Shown here in pieces: positions 43,337-51,142 of a DNA stretch of 64,000 bases. Both the position numbers and the translations under genes were made by a program. Every line of letters begins with the position of its first letter. Positions within the stretch are counted from its first letter, which is position 1. Below the pieces are notes generated by a model. That model saw only the letters and a program-made list of their open reading frames with translations, was not told the DNA's origin and ran no database searches. The stretch spans positions 1 to 64,000 of the forward strand of contig JANXSM010000034.1 of assembly GCA_025352665.1 (NCBI GenBank), read 5' to 3'. The DNA comes from Rhodospirillales bacterium (GTDB lineage: Bacteria; Pseudomonadota; Alphaproteobacteria; Acetobacterales; Acetobacteraceae).

Positions 43337-43543
43337 ATGATTAAAGATGACGCGCAATCACAAAATCGGCGAGGTCGGCCACCCACCGGAACGAACCCGT
43401 CAGTGGGGGTTCGATTGCCGCCTGATGAGTTGATGGCCGTTGATAATTGGCGCCGCCGTCAGTCCGACATGCCGACCAGGCCACAAGCCATCCGTCGCCT
43501 GATCGATTTAGGGCTGAAGGCGGCTAAAGACCCTCAAGCGTGA
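43337..43543 (+). CDS. Ribbon-helix-helix protein
   Basis: 68 residues: a basic N-terminus (QNRRGRPPTGTNP) then VGVRLPPDELMAVDNWRRR and TRPQAIRRLIDLGL, the strand-helix-helix pattern of Arc/CopG regulators. It faces the minus-strand early operon, so repressing that operon or itself is likely. ATG 43337 is used; no good ribosome site is seen. It could also be an antitoxin, but no toxin gene lies beside it. Confidence 0.7.
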   Translation: MIKDDAQSQNRRGRPPTGTNPSVGVRLPPDELMAVDNWRRRQSDMPTRPQAIRRLIDLGLKAAKDPQA

Positions 43544-43638
43544 TGCGCAGCATTGTTGAGAGCGGCTTACCATTGCCGAATCGGATTGGCGTGTCAGAGT
43601 GCTCGTAATTAATAGCAGTCGCGCGCAGGAACAAAAAA

Positions 43639-44520
43639 TTGACAATTGCTGCATGTTACGTGTCGCCAGAAGGGATAGTATTTGGTGCGGACAGTACTTC
43701 GACTTATGTAATCGGCGGCCGCTTACACCATTTCAATTACGGCCAAAAGTTGTTCGAAGTTGGCGAGAATGGAACTTTGGCTGTCGTAACTTGGGGTCTT
43801 GGCGGCCTAAACCTTGGAAGCTACAGAACGCTGATTGCTAAATTGGGCGATGCCCTCAAGTTGAAGCCTGCAAAGTCGACGCTAGAAGCCGCGACGCGTT
43901 GGGCCGATATGTTTTGGAAAGAGTATTCTACCGCATTGAGCGCGGAGCTCGCCCATTTAGCTCTTCTGCATGCTAAGCCGCCATTTATAGCACTTGTTTC
44001 ACCTCCAGATCCTGCCTCAAGGACTATGGCGGAGGAGCAAATTTACCATAGCGCTGCGGATAATCTCTACGTGGGGTTCTGCCTGGGCGGTTACGTCCCC
44101 GCCGATAGGTCCCCGGAAGCTTACGAGGTGGTTTTTGATCCGCTGCTAGGTAAGCCGGCGCCAAGGAGGCTAATGACCGCCCAGTCTTTCTGGGGCGCTC
44201 CTTCCCTCGTTAACCGCCTTATTAAGGGGTGTGCCGACGAAGTTAGAGCACGAATTCTATCTTCCCCGTCATGGAATGGCTCTGCCGCGGAACTTGATGC
44301 CCTCATCCAGCCTTCTGCCTTGGCGCATCCGCAGACAGTGCCAATCCGCGAGGCTATTGATTTTACTCACGCGTGCCTTCTCACGACAGTCAAAGCAATG
44401 AAGTTTTCGCAGCAGCCCCGCATTTGCGGTGGACCAATTGAGCTGGCAGTGATAACAACCGATCGCCCGTTCAGATGGGTTCAGCACAAAGGCTGGGATG
44501 CCTCTTTTCAAGAGGGGTAA
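43639..44520 (+). CDS. Proteasome-type Ntn hydrolase (element cargo)
   Basis: 293 residues from TTG 43639 (AGGA 8 bases upstream). After Met removal the chain would begin TIAACYVSPEGIVFGADSTS: Thr1 and Asp17 are exactly where 20S proteasome beta subunits, HslV and Anbu have them. HFNYGQKLFEVGENGTLAVV matches the GKKLFQI segment holding the catalytic Lys (here near 36), followed by the GxGG turn. NLYVGFCLGGYVP and YEVVFDPLLGK fit the later beta strands. It lacks an ATPase partner nearby. Base composition is lower in GC than its neighbours, so it was probably acquired separately. It sits in the cargo slot by the integrase with a small partner. Protease activity is inferred. Confidence 0.7.
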   Translation: MTIAACYVSPEGIVFGADSTSTYVIGGRLHHFNYGQKLFEVGENGTLAVVTWGLGGLNLGSYRTLIAKLGDALKLKPAKSTLEAATRWADMFWKEYSTALSAELAHLALLHAKPPFIALVSPPDPASRTMAEEQIYHSAADNLYVGFCLGGYVPADRSPEAYEVVFDPLLGKPAPRRLMTAQSFWGAPSLVNRLIKGCADEVRARILSSPSWNGSAAELDALIQPSALAHPQTVPIREAIDFTHACLLTTVKAMKFSQQPRICGGPIELAVITTDRPFRWVQHKGWDASFQEG

Positions 44521-44523
44521 GCC

Positions 44524-44742
44524 ATGCCCAGAGTTGACAAAAAAAAGAAGGACGATGCAACTGTGAATATCAACTCAGCGTTGCAGGATTACGCACTGAC
44601 CTCCGCCGAGTATGTGATATTTGAAGAGGCAACCTCCATTCTCGGCGACCCGCGAATTCGGATCGAGGTCTCCGCCATTCCGGCATCTGAGCATGGGATG
44701 ATTTTCTCTGATTGGGATTGCCGCGCGTCCTCGCGGGTTTAA
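44524..44742 (+). CDS. Small charged partner of the Ntn hydrolase
   Basis: 72 residues starting three bases after the hydrolase stop: a lysine-rich head (MPRVDKKKKDDATVNINSAL) then an acidic segment (YVIFEEATSILGDPRIRIEV) and a C-terminus that runs four bases into the convergent integrase. The tight spacing suggests coupled translation and a complex with the hydrolase, as substrate, inhibitor or targeting factor. No family is recognised. The natural end may have been altered by the junction with the integrase gene. Confidence 0.6.
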   Translation: MPRVDKKKKDDATVNINSALQDYALTSAEYVIFEEATSILGDPRIRIEVSAIPASEHGMIFSDWDCRASSRV

Positions 44743-45992
44743 GCAGACTGATGTGAAGCTGGGCGTGGATCTGATCGTACAAACCCCGCCCACTCCTCCA
44801 TCATAGCCCGTCGCCGCTCGAACAGATCTCCCCGCCGGTAGGCCGCCTCCACCTTGTCACGCACCGTGTGCGCCAACGCGGCCTCGGCCATCTCGCCGGG
44901 GTAGCTGGTCTGCTCGGCGCACCAGTCGCGGAACGAGCTCCGGAAGCCATGGGTGGTGATGTCATCCCGCTTCATCCGGCGCAGCAGCATGTCGGTCGCC
45001 ATGTTGCTCAGCGGCCGGCCAGGTCGAGCACCTGGGAACAGGTAGGCCGCCTCACCGTCCTTGGCCGGTCTCAACGGCGCCACCTTCTGCAGCAGCGCCA
45101 GGGCTGCCCCGGACAGCGGAACGCGGTGCTCCCTGCCCGCCTTCATCCGCGCGCCGGGGACCGTCCACGCCATCCCGGCCAGGTCGATCTCCCGCCAGGT
45201 CGCGCCTAGCACCTCGCCCGAGCGCGCCGCGGTCAGAATGATGAACTGCATGGCGATCGGCGCCAGGCCGGATCGCTTCACGAGCTCGGCCATGAACCCC
45301 GCCACCTCGGCATACGGCAGCGCGGCGTGGTGCTTCACTGCGTTGGCCTTGGACCGCTTGCCCATGATCACCGCCATGTGCCCACGCCACCGCGCCGGGT
45401 TGTCGCCGGTGCGCCACTCGCGCGCCGTGGCGTAATCCAGAACAGCCTCAACACGTCCCCTCACCCGTGCGGCCGTCTCTGCCTTGACGTTCCAGATTGG
45501 TGTCAAGATTTCCGTCACGTGGGAGGTGGTGACCTCGGCGACCGGGAGGCTGCCGATCGTCGGAGCGACGTAGGTGTCCAGGGTGTTGCGCCACTGCTGC
45601 CGGTGCTTCACGTTGCGCCAGTGGCCCTCGTGCGCGGTTAGGTAGTCCGTCACCACGTCGCCAAACGTCTTCATTGCCAACGCCTCGGCCTTCGCCTCGA
45701 CCAGCGCAGCGGCGTGATCGGCGTGTCGCTTCGCCAGTGGATCGCCACCCGCCTTGAACGCTGTCCAATGCTCTTTGGCGGCTGCCCGCGCGGTGGCGAG
45801 CGGCACCATATTAGGCCCGCTGGCGGCCCCTAGGCCCATTTCCCGCATCTTACCGGTGCGGACATAGCGGAAGGACCAAAAGCGCGCGCCACTGTCCCGC
45901 ACCAGCAGGAATAGCCCTCCACCATCGCCGTAACGGCCCGGTTTGGCTGCTCTCACCTGGGCCACTGTTAGCGACTGACCGCGTCTCGGCAT
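44739..45992 (-). CDS. int: Tyrosine integrase, P4 type
   Basis: 417 residues that catalyse integration at tRNA-Ser. The N-terminal DUF4102 arm-binding domain begins LTVAQVRAAKPGRYGDGGGL, the core-binding domain follows, and the catalytic residues are Arg in LTAARSGEVLG, the HxxR of THGFRSSFRDW, His of ALAHTVRDK and Tyr of VEAAYRRGDLF. ATG 45992 has GGAGG six bases upstream; longer starts to 46022 run through a T-arm-like sequence. It is oriented away from attR, which lies 190 bases upstream of its start. Confidence 0.94.
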   Translation of the reverse strand: MPRRGQSLTVAQVRAAKPGRYGDGGGLFLLVRDSGARFWSFRYVRTGKMREMGLGAASGPNMVPLATARAAAKEHWTAFKAGGDPLAKRHADHAAALVEAKAEALAMKTFGDVVTDYLTAHEGHWRNVKHRQQWRNTLDTYVAPTIGSLPVAEVTTSHVTEILTPIWNVKAETAARVRGRVEAVLDYATAREWRTGDNPARWRGHMAVIMGKRSKANAVKHHAALPYAEVAGFMAELVKRSGLAPIAMQFIILTAARSGEVLGATWREIDLAGMAWTVPGARMKAGREHRVPLSGAALALLQKVAPLRPAKDGEAAYLFPGARPGRPLSNMATDMLLRRMKRDDITTHGFRSSFRDWCAEQTSYPGEMAEAALAHTVRDKVEAAYRRGDLFERRRAMMEEWAGFVRSDPRPASHQSA

Positions 45993-46002
45993 CCGTGCCT
46001 CC

Positions 46003-46019
46003 ATGGGAATCGAACCCAT
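46003..46019 (-). other. T-arm-like hairpin at the integrase 5' end
   Basis: On the minus strand ATGGG-TTCGATT-CCCAT is a perfect 5-bp stem with a seven-base loop, the form of a tRNA T arm. It overlaps the alternative integrase start region and may be a relic of an earlier tRNA attachment site. Confidence 0.35.
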
Positions 46020-46031
46020 CATAGCCGCCTA

Positions 46032-46054
46032 ATCCCTTCTAAGATCCCCTCTAA
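46032..46054 (+). repeat. Right copy of the terminal direct repeat
   Basis: ATCCCTTCTAAGATCCC and the TCTAA that follows match the left copy at 30912-30934 with about three differences. It lies between the integrase gene and attR. Confidence 0.55.
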
Positions 46055-46183
46055 AATTTCTGGCTACCGGCGAAAAGTGGGCGAACGCGGGCGAAGGGCA
46101 AAAACTCTCTTTGCAAGCATTTCAACAGTTTATGGCCGGATCAGCGCACGTGGGTGAACGCCGGTGAAGCCCAATTGCGCGGA

Positions 46184-46200
46184 CACCCTCTCCGCCAATT
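46184..46200 (+). other. attR core
   Basis: CACCCTCTCCGCCAATT, an exact copy of the tRNA-Ser 3' end with the first bases past it. It marks the right end of the element; the sequence beyond should be the old flank of the tRNA gene. Confidence 0.9.
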
Positions 46201-46249
46201 TTTAACCAATTGATATTGCAGCATTGTTGACTTCATAATGCACTGATAT

Positions 46250-46365
46250 GGACCACGGTTCCGGCGGGTTTCCCGTGGATCAGGCTCGTCCACCGGACGG
46301 TGAGACCGACTCGGTGCGGGCTCCTGGCCCTAAACCAGCCCGGTGTCTCTGAGGCCGGGTTTTGG
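46250..46365 (+). ncRNA. Possible structured RNA ending in a terminator
   Basis: The gap between attR and the recombinase gene has several short hairpins in a row on the plus strand: CCACGG/CCGTGG, CACCG/CGGTG and finally CCCGG/CCGGG (46339-46359) followed by TTTT. I see no coding frame. A small RNA or a leader with a terminator is possible, but no known family is recognised. Confidence 0.3.
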
Positions 46366-46477
46366 CGGTACGACCTCCTTCGCCATCACCGCCCCACTGC
46401 AGCGTTCCTGTCCAGAACAGCATCAGGCCCAACCGTTGCCGATCGGGCCTGTGTGCTGCTGTGGCGAGATGGTGCGG

Positions 46478-48208
46478 TTAGGCGAAGCCGAGGTGGTGGC
46501 GCTGCTCTTCCCAGCGCAGCGGCAGCCGGCTGTCGCGCACCAGCTTTTCCGCTGTCATCTCAATCGGCTGGCGGCCGTTGAGGATCATCGCCACGATGTC
46601 AGGGGCGAGATAGGCCAACCGCAGCACGCGAACGATGTAGGAACTCGTGACCCCCTCGCCCGCCGCAAGTTCAACCAGGCTGCCTTGCGTACGCACCATC
46701 GTATCGTGCAGCGTCCGTGCACGCAGCAGCAGCCTGATCAGCGTGGGATCGGCCGCGCGAAGGTCCGCTGATCCCTCGACGACCAGCCGCATCTCCATGC
46801 CGGCGCGTTTGAGGTTCATCGCAACCGGCAAGCTGATGGGCGTTTGCGGCATGCTGGCATCGTCCTGTTCCCGCCCTAGCAGCCGAAGCAGGGTTGGCAG
46901 CGTGATCTGCAGCTCCATCACGTCGGGGGCGACGGTAATGCGGTCGAGAACCTCTGCCAGCAGCTTGCGGCGCTCATGCGCGGTGTGCCCGGGCCAAAGG
47001 CGGGCGATCTCGGCCGCATGGGTGAGGCAGGCGTATTGATTTTCGGCGTCAGTTAGGGCCGGGGCGATTTCCCGCAGCACGTCAGTCGGCACAGCCAGAA
47101 AGCTCAGCAGTCTTTCACAGACGGCCTTCTCCAGATCCGTGGCCGGCAGCCGCATCATTGGGGCGTTGGTCTGGTTGGCCGCACCGGTCTGCAGGTCTTG
47201 CGAGACGTAATAACGATAACGGCGACCATTCTTCACGGCATGCGTCGGTGTCAGGCGCCGGCCCTGGACGTCGAACAGCAATCCCGCCAGCAGGCTCGGG
47301 CTTTGGGCGCGGGTCTTGTCGGTTTCAGCGATGCGGTTCTGCGCCAGTCGCACCTGCACCGCATCCCAGAGCGCGGCATCGAGGATTGCCTCGTGCTCGC
47401 CGGGATAGACGTGGTCGCGATGGGCGACCTCGCCGCGATAAAGCCGGTTCTGCAACATCGTATAGATGGCACCTCGCCCCAACGGCTGGCCACCCCGCAT
47501 CTTCGGCGAGGCCGCGTTGGGGCGGAGTTTCGACCGAATACCGGCCTCGGCCAGTTCCACCCGCAGCCGATTGACGGAGCCCAGCGCCTGGTAGCGGGTG
47601 AAGATGTGCCGCACGGTGTAGGCCTCGGCCGCATTCACCTCCAGCTTGCGATTCGCGACGTCGTAGCCGAGTGGCGCCGCTCCGCCCATCCACATGCCCT
47701 TCCGCTTGGACGCCGCTATCTTGTCGCGAATGCGCTCACCCGTGACTTCGCGTTCGAATTGGGCGAACGACAGCAGCATGTTCAGTGTCAGCCGGCCCAT
47801 AGAGGTGGCGGTGTTGAATTGCTGCGTCACCGAGACAAAGCTGGCGCCTTGGCTATCAAACACGTCGACGATCTTGGCGAAGTCAGCAAGCGAGCGGGTC
47901 AGCCGGTCGACCTTGTAGACGATGACAAGATCCACTTTGCCGGCGCGGAGATCGGCCAGCAGAAGCTGCAGCGCCGGCCGGTCCAGCGTGCCACCGGAGA
48001 TGCCGCCATCGTCATAGGCGGCAGGCAGCAGCACCCAGCCCTCGTGACGCTGGCTGCGAATGAAGGCCTCGCATGCCTCGCGCTGGGCGTGAAGGGAGTT
48101 GAACGCCTGCTCCAGTCCTTCTTCAGAGGATTTGCGGGTGTAGATGGCACATCGCCGCAGGGTCGAAGGTGCAGGATGTCGCGCGGTGGGCGAGGCCTTA
48201 CGCGACAT
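46478..48208 (-). CDS. Large serine recombinase
   Basis: 576 residues. The resolvase domain begins RCAIYTRKSSEEGLEQAFNS with the catalytic Ser in TRKSSEEG, then VYKVDRLTRSLADFAK and AQFEREVTGERIRDK. A recombinase domain (RKGMWMGGAAPLGYDV) follows, with a coiled C-terminal DNA-binding part. A zinc-ribbon with Cys pairs is not obvious. ATG 48208 with AGAGG upstream is chosen. It forms a three-gene cassette with the two small genes upstream, a set often seen on alphaproteobacterial islands. Its own attachment sites are not identified. Confidence 0.92.
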   Translation of the reverse strand: MSRKASPTARHPAPSTLRRCAIYTRKSSEEGLEQAFNSLHAQREACEAFIRSQRHEGWVLLPAAYDDGGISGGTLDRPALQLLLADLRAGKVDLVIVYKVDRLTRSLADFAKIVDVFDSQGASFVSVTQQFNTATSMGRLTLNMLLSFAQFEREVTGERIRDKIAASKRKGMWMGGAAPLGYDVANRKLEVNAAEAYTVRHIFTRYQALGSVNRLRVELAEAGIRSKLRPNAASPKMRGGQPLGRGAIYTMLQNRLYRGEVAHRDHVYPGEHEAILDAALWDAVQVRLAQNRIAETDKTRAQSPSLLAGLLFDVQGRRLTPTHAVKNGRRYRYYVSQDLQTGAANQTNAPMMRLPATDLEKAVCERLLSFLAVPTDVLREIAPALTDAENQYACLTHAAEIARLWPGHTAHERRKLLAEVLDRITVAPDVMELQITLPTLLRLLGREQDDASMPQTPISLPVAMNLKRAGMEMRLVVEGSADLRAADPTLIRLLLRARTLHDTMVRTQGSLVELAAGEGVTSSYIVRVLRLAYLAPDIVAMILNGRQPIEMTAEKLVRDSRLPLRWEEQRHHLGFA

Positions 48209-48683
48209 CTTGCACCTCTGTTGTTTGAGCCTTGCTGCGTTTGCGCAGGCCGAAGAAGCGTGGACCGGACCAGTGCGCGCCGGTGATGGTCTGGGCGATG
48301 GTCGAGAGAGAGGCGTAGGGTTGGCCTTGATAGTCAAAGCCATCCTCGGTCACGCGGACGGTATAGGTTGCACCGTGCCAGGCCCGCACCAAAACAGTGC
48401 CAGGCTTAAGCCGCAGCGGAGGGGTAGCCGATTGCGCCGCCGCCCGCTCGGACCAGGCGGCGAGTTTGCGCTTGGCCGACGGACGCAATCCGCCGAGCGC
48501 CTGTTCCTGCAGGCGAAAGGCGATGCCTTGGAGCAGAAGGTCACGGCTGAGATAGCGAGACGGCACGGCACGATAAAGGCGCTGCCATTCGGCCCGCAAG
48601 GCTGAGACATCCACCTGGGCCTCCCAGGCGGCAATGCGCAAGTGTGGATCGTCGTAAGCATGGTTCACCGGATCACACCGCAT
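48198..48683 (-). CDS. DUF2924 protein
   Basis: 161 residues: ALRAEWQRLYRAVPSRYLSR, LLLQGIAFRLQEQALGGL and LKPGTVLVRAWHGATYTVRV are the DUF2924 pattern; the C-terminal half is a small beta domain. It overlaps the recombinase gene by 11 bases. DUF2924 genes regularly accompany large serine recombinases and may help their DNA binding, but the role is unproven. ATG 48683 has GGAG upstream. Confidence 0.85.
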   Translation of the reverse strand: MRCDPVNHAYDDPHLRIAAWEAQVDVSALRAEWQRLYRAVPSRYLSRDLLLQGIAFRLQEQALGGLRPSAKRKLAAWSERAAAQSATPPLRLKPGTVLVRAWHGATYTVRVTEDGFDYQGQPYASLSTIAQTITGAHWSGPRFFGLRKRSKAQTTEVQDVA

Positions 48684-49239
48684 CGGCGGTCTCCGTTGCG
48701 GGCGGCAGATCGATACGATAGCGACTGGCTCCGTCGGTCTTGGCACGCATGACGGCGTGACCGGCCTGCCGTAGCCGGGTCAGCGCGGCGCGGGTGGTGT
48801 GGGGCAGCCAGTCGAGGTCGGCTGCCAATTCCTCCACAGTGGCACCGCCCGCCGTGCCAAGAAGCGCGATCAGGCGGCCCTGCTTGGTGACGCGGACGCG
48901 GTGGGGGACATTGCTTTCGTGTGACGGGTTCGGTGGGGTCATGACTGCCAGTGCGGCCGGGGAGAGATGCAGTGCCCAGGCCTTGCCGGCCTTATCGGTA
49001 CGCCAAGTCGCCTCCTCGCAGATGGTCGGACGTTCCTCGACAAGGTCGGCTTTTAGCAGGTCACGCAGGAACCGGCTCCGCGTCCGCGGCGGCAGAGCGA
49101 GCGCCTCCGGGAGCGGCAGGAGCTCGTGGTCGGGCTGACCGACCGCTTGGTTGAGGGCAAGGCGCTGGTCGTGGCTGAGGCCGTCGAGTAACGGGGCGGG
49201 CGCGGTAGTGACCGTCGTGGCGGAAGAAATTTTCGGCAT
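48673..49239 (-). CDS. DUF3489 winged-helix protein
   Basis: 188 residues. The C-terminal part (TKQGRLIALLGTAGGATVEE, LDWLPHTTRAALTRLRQAG, SRYRIDLPP) is the DUF3489 winged helix. The N-terminal half has a second helical region that looks like another wHTH-type unit. It overlaps the DUF2924 gene by 11 bases and heads the cassette, so it may be its regulator or a recombination directionality factor; that is inference. Confidence 0.82.
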   Translation of the reverse strand: MPKISSATTVTTAPAPLLDGLSHDQRLALNQAVGQPDHELLPLPEALALPPRTRSRFLRDLLKADLVEERPTICEEATWRTDKAGKAWALHLSPAALAVMTPPNPSHESNVPHRVRVTKQGRLIALLGTAGGATVEELAADLDWLPHTTRAALTRLRQAGHAVMRAKTDGASRYRIDLPPATETADAV

Positions 49240-49717
49240 GTGCGGTGCTCCTGAGCGCCCGCATCAGTGCGGGCCTCGCACCACTCAGAGCCCGGGCTTG
49301 GCCGGGCTGATCCTCAGGTCGCCAGCGGTGTCCACGCTTTACCTTCGGTGCGACCCAGCAATGCTCGGTTCCGTGCGGAAGTCGAGCGGATTGTGGAAGA
49401 CATGATAGGGGCGTGATGACACCGTTCACATATCCCAATTTTACTGTCTCTGCCAACCTTGCCAAGGTTGGGGTCAGGGGTTCGATCCCCCTCGCCCGCT
49501 CCAGATTTTCTCAAGAAAATCAGATGATTATGACAAGGTCGCGGTAAGGCGGCCTTTGTTGCGCTGAGCCTTGGTGTCCACATGGTGTCCACCAGGCTAT
49601 GGGGTAGGCGCCACCTGTACGTGGCTTTTTGCCGCCCGCAGAGCCGGAAAGGCGGCTAACCAGGACATGAGCTATAGGCGCTGTGATACCGCGCCGGAGT
49701 CGATCGTCGGTAATCCT
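49240..49717. other. Gap holding a tRNA scar and short direct repeats
   Basis: Apart from the tRNA-Gly fragment at 49452-49503 I see no gene in this 478-base stretch. At 49574-49593 GGTGTCCAC and TGGTGTCCACC repeat in tandem, as often found near the ends of tRNA-integrated islands. Open frames on the minus strand here read through the tRNA fragment and are spurious. Confidence 0.6.
49452..49503 (+). tRNA. 3' fragment of tRNA-Gly (GCC)
   Basis: The anticodon arm CAACC-TTGCCAA-GGTTG (anticodon GCC), a short variable region, the T arm CAGGGGTTCGATCCCCCTC, the 3' acceptor strand CGCCCGC, T and CCA are present. The 5' half (acceptor strand and D arm) is missing; the upstream bases do not resemble it. 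It is a remnant, most likely the far attachment site of an element that used tRNA-Gly. Confidence 0.85.
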
Positions 49718-50458
49718 TCACACCGCACGCACGCCACAGGCCAATCGATAGTAGGTTGTCGTCGGTGATCCAGGCCCTGCCTCCTGCGACACCGGATTAT
49801 CCTCTCTCCTTGTCGGCCGGTTCTCGCCATTATTGTCGCGGGGCATGCTCGCCGTGGCTCGCCGCCCATTCGGAGGCCCCCCGGCACTGCCCACCGGCGT
49901 TCGCAGATCATTTACGGTGTCCACATCTCTCAAAATTCGCAAGCGGCAGACTCGATGGCCGGCGAAATTGGCTAGCGTATCCTCCAGCGCATCCGAGCTT
50001 GACCAGCGAACCTGGGCAAACGGGTGCGCTGGGCGTCGCGGACCGAAGCCGACGAGCCAGTAGCCGCCATCTTCCGCGGGACCGAACACCGCATCCGCTC
50101 GGCCGAGAGAACGGAATGCGTCTGCCACGTCGTCGGCCGTCGCGTCCGGAATGTCACTGCCGATGATCACCACCCGCCCGCACCGGAACCCCTCACAGGC
50201 GCGCTGCATGCGCCTAGCAAGGTCGCCGCGCCCCTGCGGGATGCGCCGGACACCGGGCGGTAGGGGTAGCCACGCGCGATCGGGCGTGAGTGCCACCACG
50301 GTGCGGAACCGCCGGTCCTTTGCCAGGTCCCACAGCAGACGCGTCAGGGTCGCGACGTAGAAGCGCAGCGCCGCTCGGGCTCCGATATCCCGCGCCAGCC
50401 GCCGCTTCACCGTCCCGAGCCGGGGCGCGCGGGCAAAAACGATCACCGTGTCTTTCAT
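49718..50458 (-). CDS. Glycosyltransferase, TIGR04282 type
   Basis: 246 residues. The N-terminal MKDTVIVFARAPRLGTVKRR and the later VVIIGSDIPDATADDVADAF and AVFGPAEDGGYWLVG are signatures of the family linked by gene context to arsenosugar synthesis. It overlaps the second glycosyltransferase by four bases at its start. After about residue 200 the chain turns into a low-complexity, unrelated-looking tail that runs toward the island scar, so the original C-terminus was probably replaced when the neighbouring DNA was rearranged. Confidence 0.82.
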   Translation of the reverse strand: MKDTVIVFARAPRLGTVKRRLARDIGARAALRFYVATLTRLLWDLAKDRRFRTVVALTPDRAWLPLPPGVRRIPQGRGDLARRMQRACEGFRCGRVVIIGSDIPDATADDVADAFRSLGRADAVFGPAEDGGYWLVGFGPRRPAHPFAQVRWSSSDALEDTLANFAGHRVCRLRILRDVDTVNDLRTPVGSAGGPPNGRRATASMPRDNNGENRPTRREDNPVSQEAGPGSPTTTYYRLACGVRAV

Positions 50459-51108
50459 CCGTAAAGCTTCGCGATCAGGCGCGGCGGAACACCACCAAAC
50501 CAAAGACACAGGCACAGAAGATTGCGCGCCGAGCGGCGATACCAGCCATCCCGCTCCCACCGGCCAGCCGAGGTGAGTGCGACCGCGTCCAATGGCATCA
50601 GGCGAGCGCGGCCGAGACGCCGAACCAAATCGACATCCTCCATGAGCGGCAGCGAGCGGATGCCGCCGCAGCGCTCGAGTAGGCTTCGAGCAATCAGCAG
50701 GCCCTGATCGCCGTAAGGCAGGCCGAGTGTGCGGCAGCGCCACGCAACCCAATTTTCAAGCCGACGGGCGCGCGGATCGGCGCTATCCAGGGCAAAGCGG
50801 AAATATCCTGCGCGAGACGGGTCAGACATGGCGGCAGCTGCAATAGCCCGCCAGCTATCGCCAAGCCGCGTGTCGGCATGCAGCAGGAGCAGCCATTCGC
50901 CTCGAGCCGCGGCGATACCACGCGCCAGCTGCGCACCACGCCCGCGCTCGGCGGCCACCACAATCGCGCCCGCTTCTGTCGCAATGTGCGGTGTGTCGTC
51001 CGAGCTCCCGCCATCGGCAACAATGACCTCATCTGCCCCAACCACAGAGCGCAGCGAGGCCGGCAGGCAGTGGGCCGCATTGAGTGTTGGAATCACCACC
51101 GAAAGCAC
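50455..51108 (-). CDS. Glycosyltransferase family 2, TIGR04283 type
   Basis: About 217 residues: VVIPTLNAAHCLPASLRSV, the DxD-like VADGGSSDDT, LLLHADTRLGDSWR, LPYGDQGLLIARSLLERCGG and LMEDVDLVRRLGR are those of the TIGR04283 group. GTG 51108 is chosen because GGAGG lies six bases upstream; ATG 51159 would overlap the membrane protein gene. It pairs with the TIGR04282 gene just downstream; the two usually occur together, often beside arsenic genes. The true product is not known here. Confidence 0.85.
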   Translation of the reverse strand: MLSVVIPTLNAAHCLPASLRSVVGADEVIVADGGSSDDTPHIATEAGAIVVAAERGRGAQLARGIAAARGEWLLLLHADTRLGDSWRAIAAAAMSDPSRAGYFRFALDSADPRARRLENWVAWRCRTLGLPYGDQGLLIARSLLERCGGIRSLPLMEDVDLVRRLGRARLMPLDAVALTSAGRWERDGWYRRSARNLLCLCLWFGGVPPRLIAKLYG

Positions 51109-51142
51109 GAGGCGCCTCCATACGTGCCGGTCGTTCTCGCAT

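Noticed and set aside
43639-43680. TTGACA at the start of the Ntn hydrolase gene as a -35 promoter element
   Set aside because: No matching -10 follows at the right spacing, AGGA precedes it at ribosome-site distance, and TTG ACA encodes the Met-Thr needed for the N-terminal nucleophile.
49314-49592. A minus-strand frame containing the peptide GEGDRTPDP
   Set aside because: This peptide is the familiar artefact of translating the complement of a tRNA 3' end; the sequence is the tRNA-Gly fragment.
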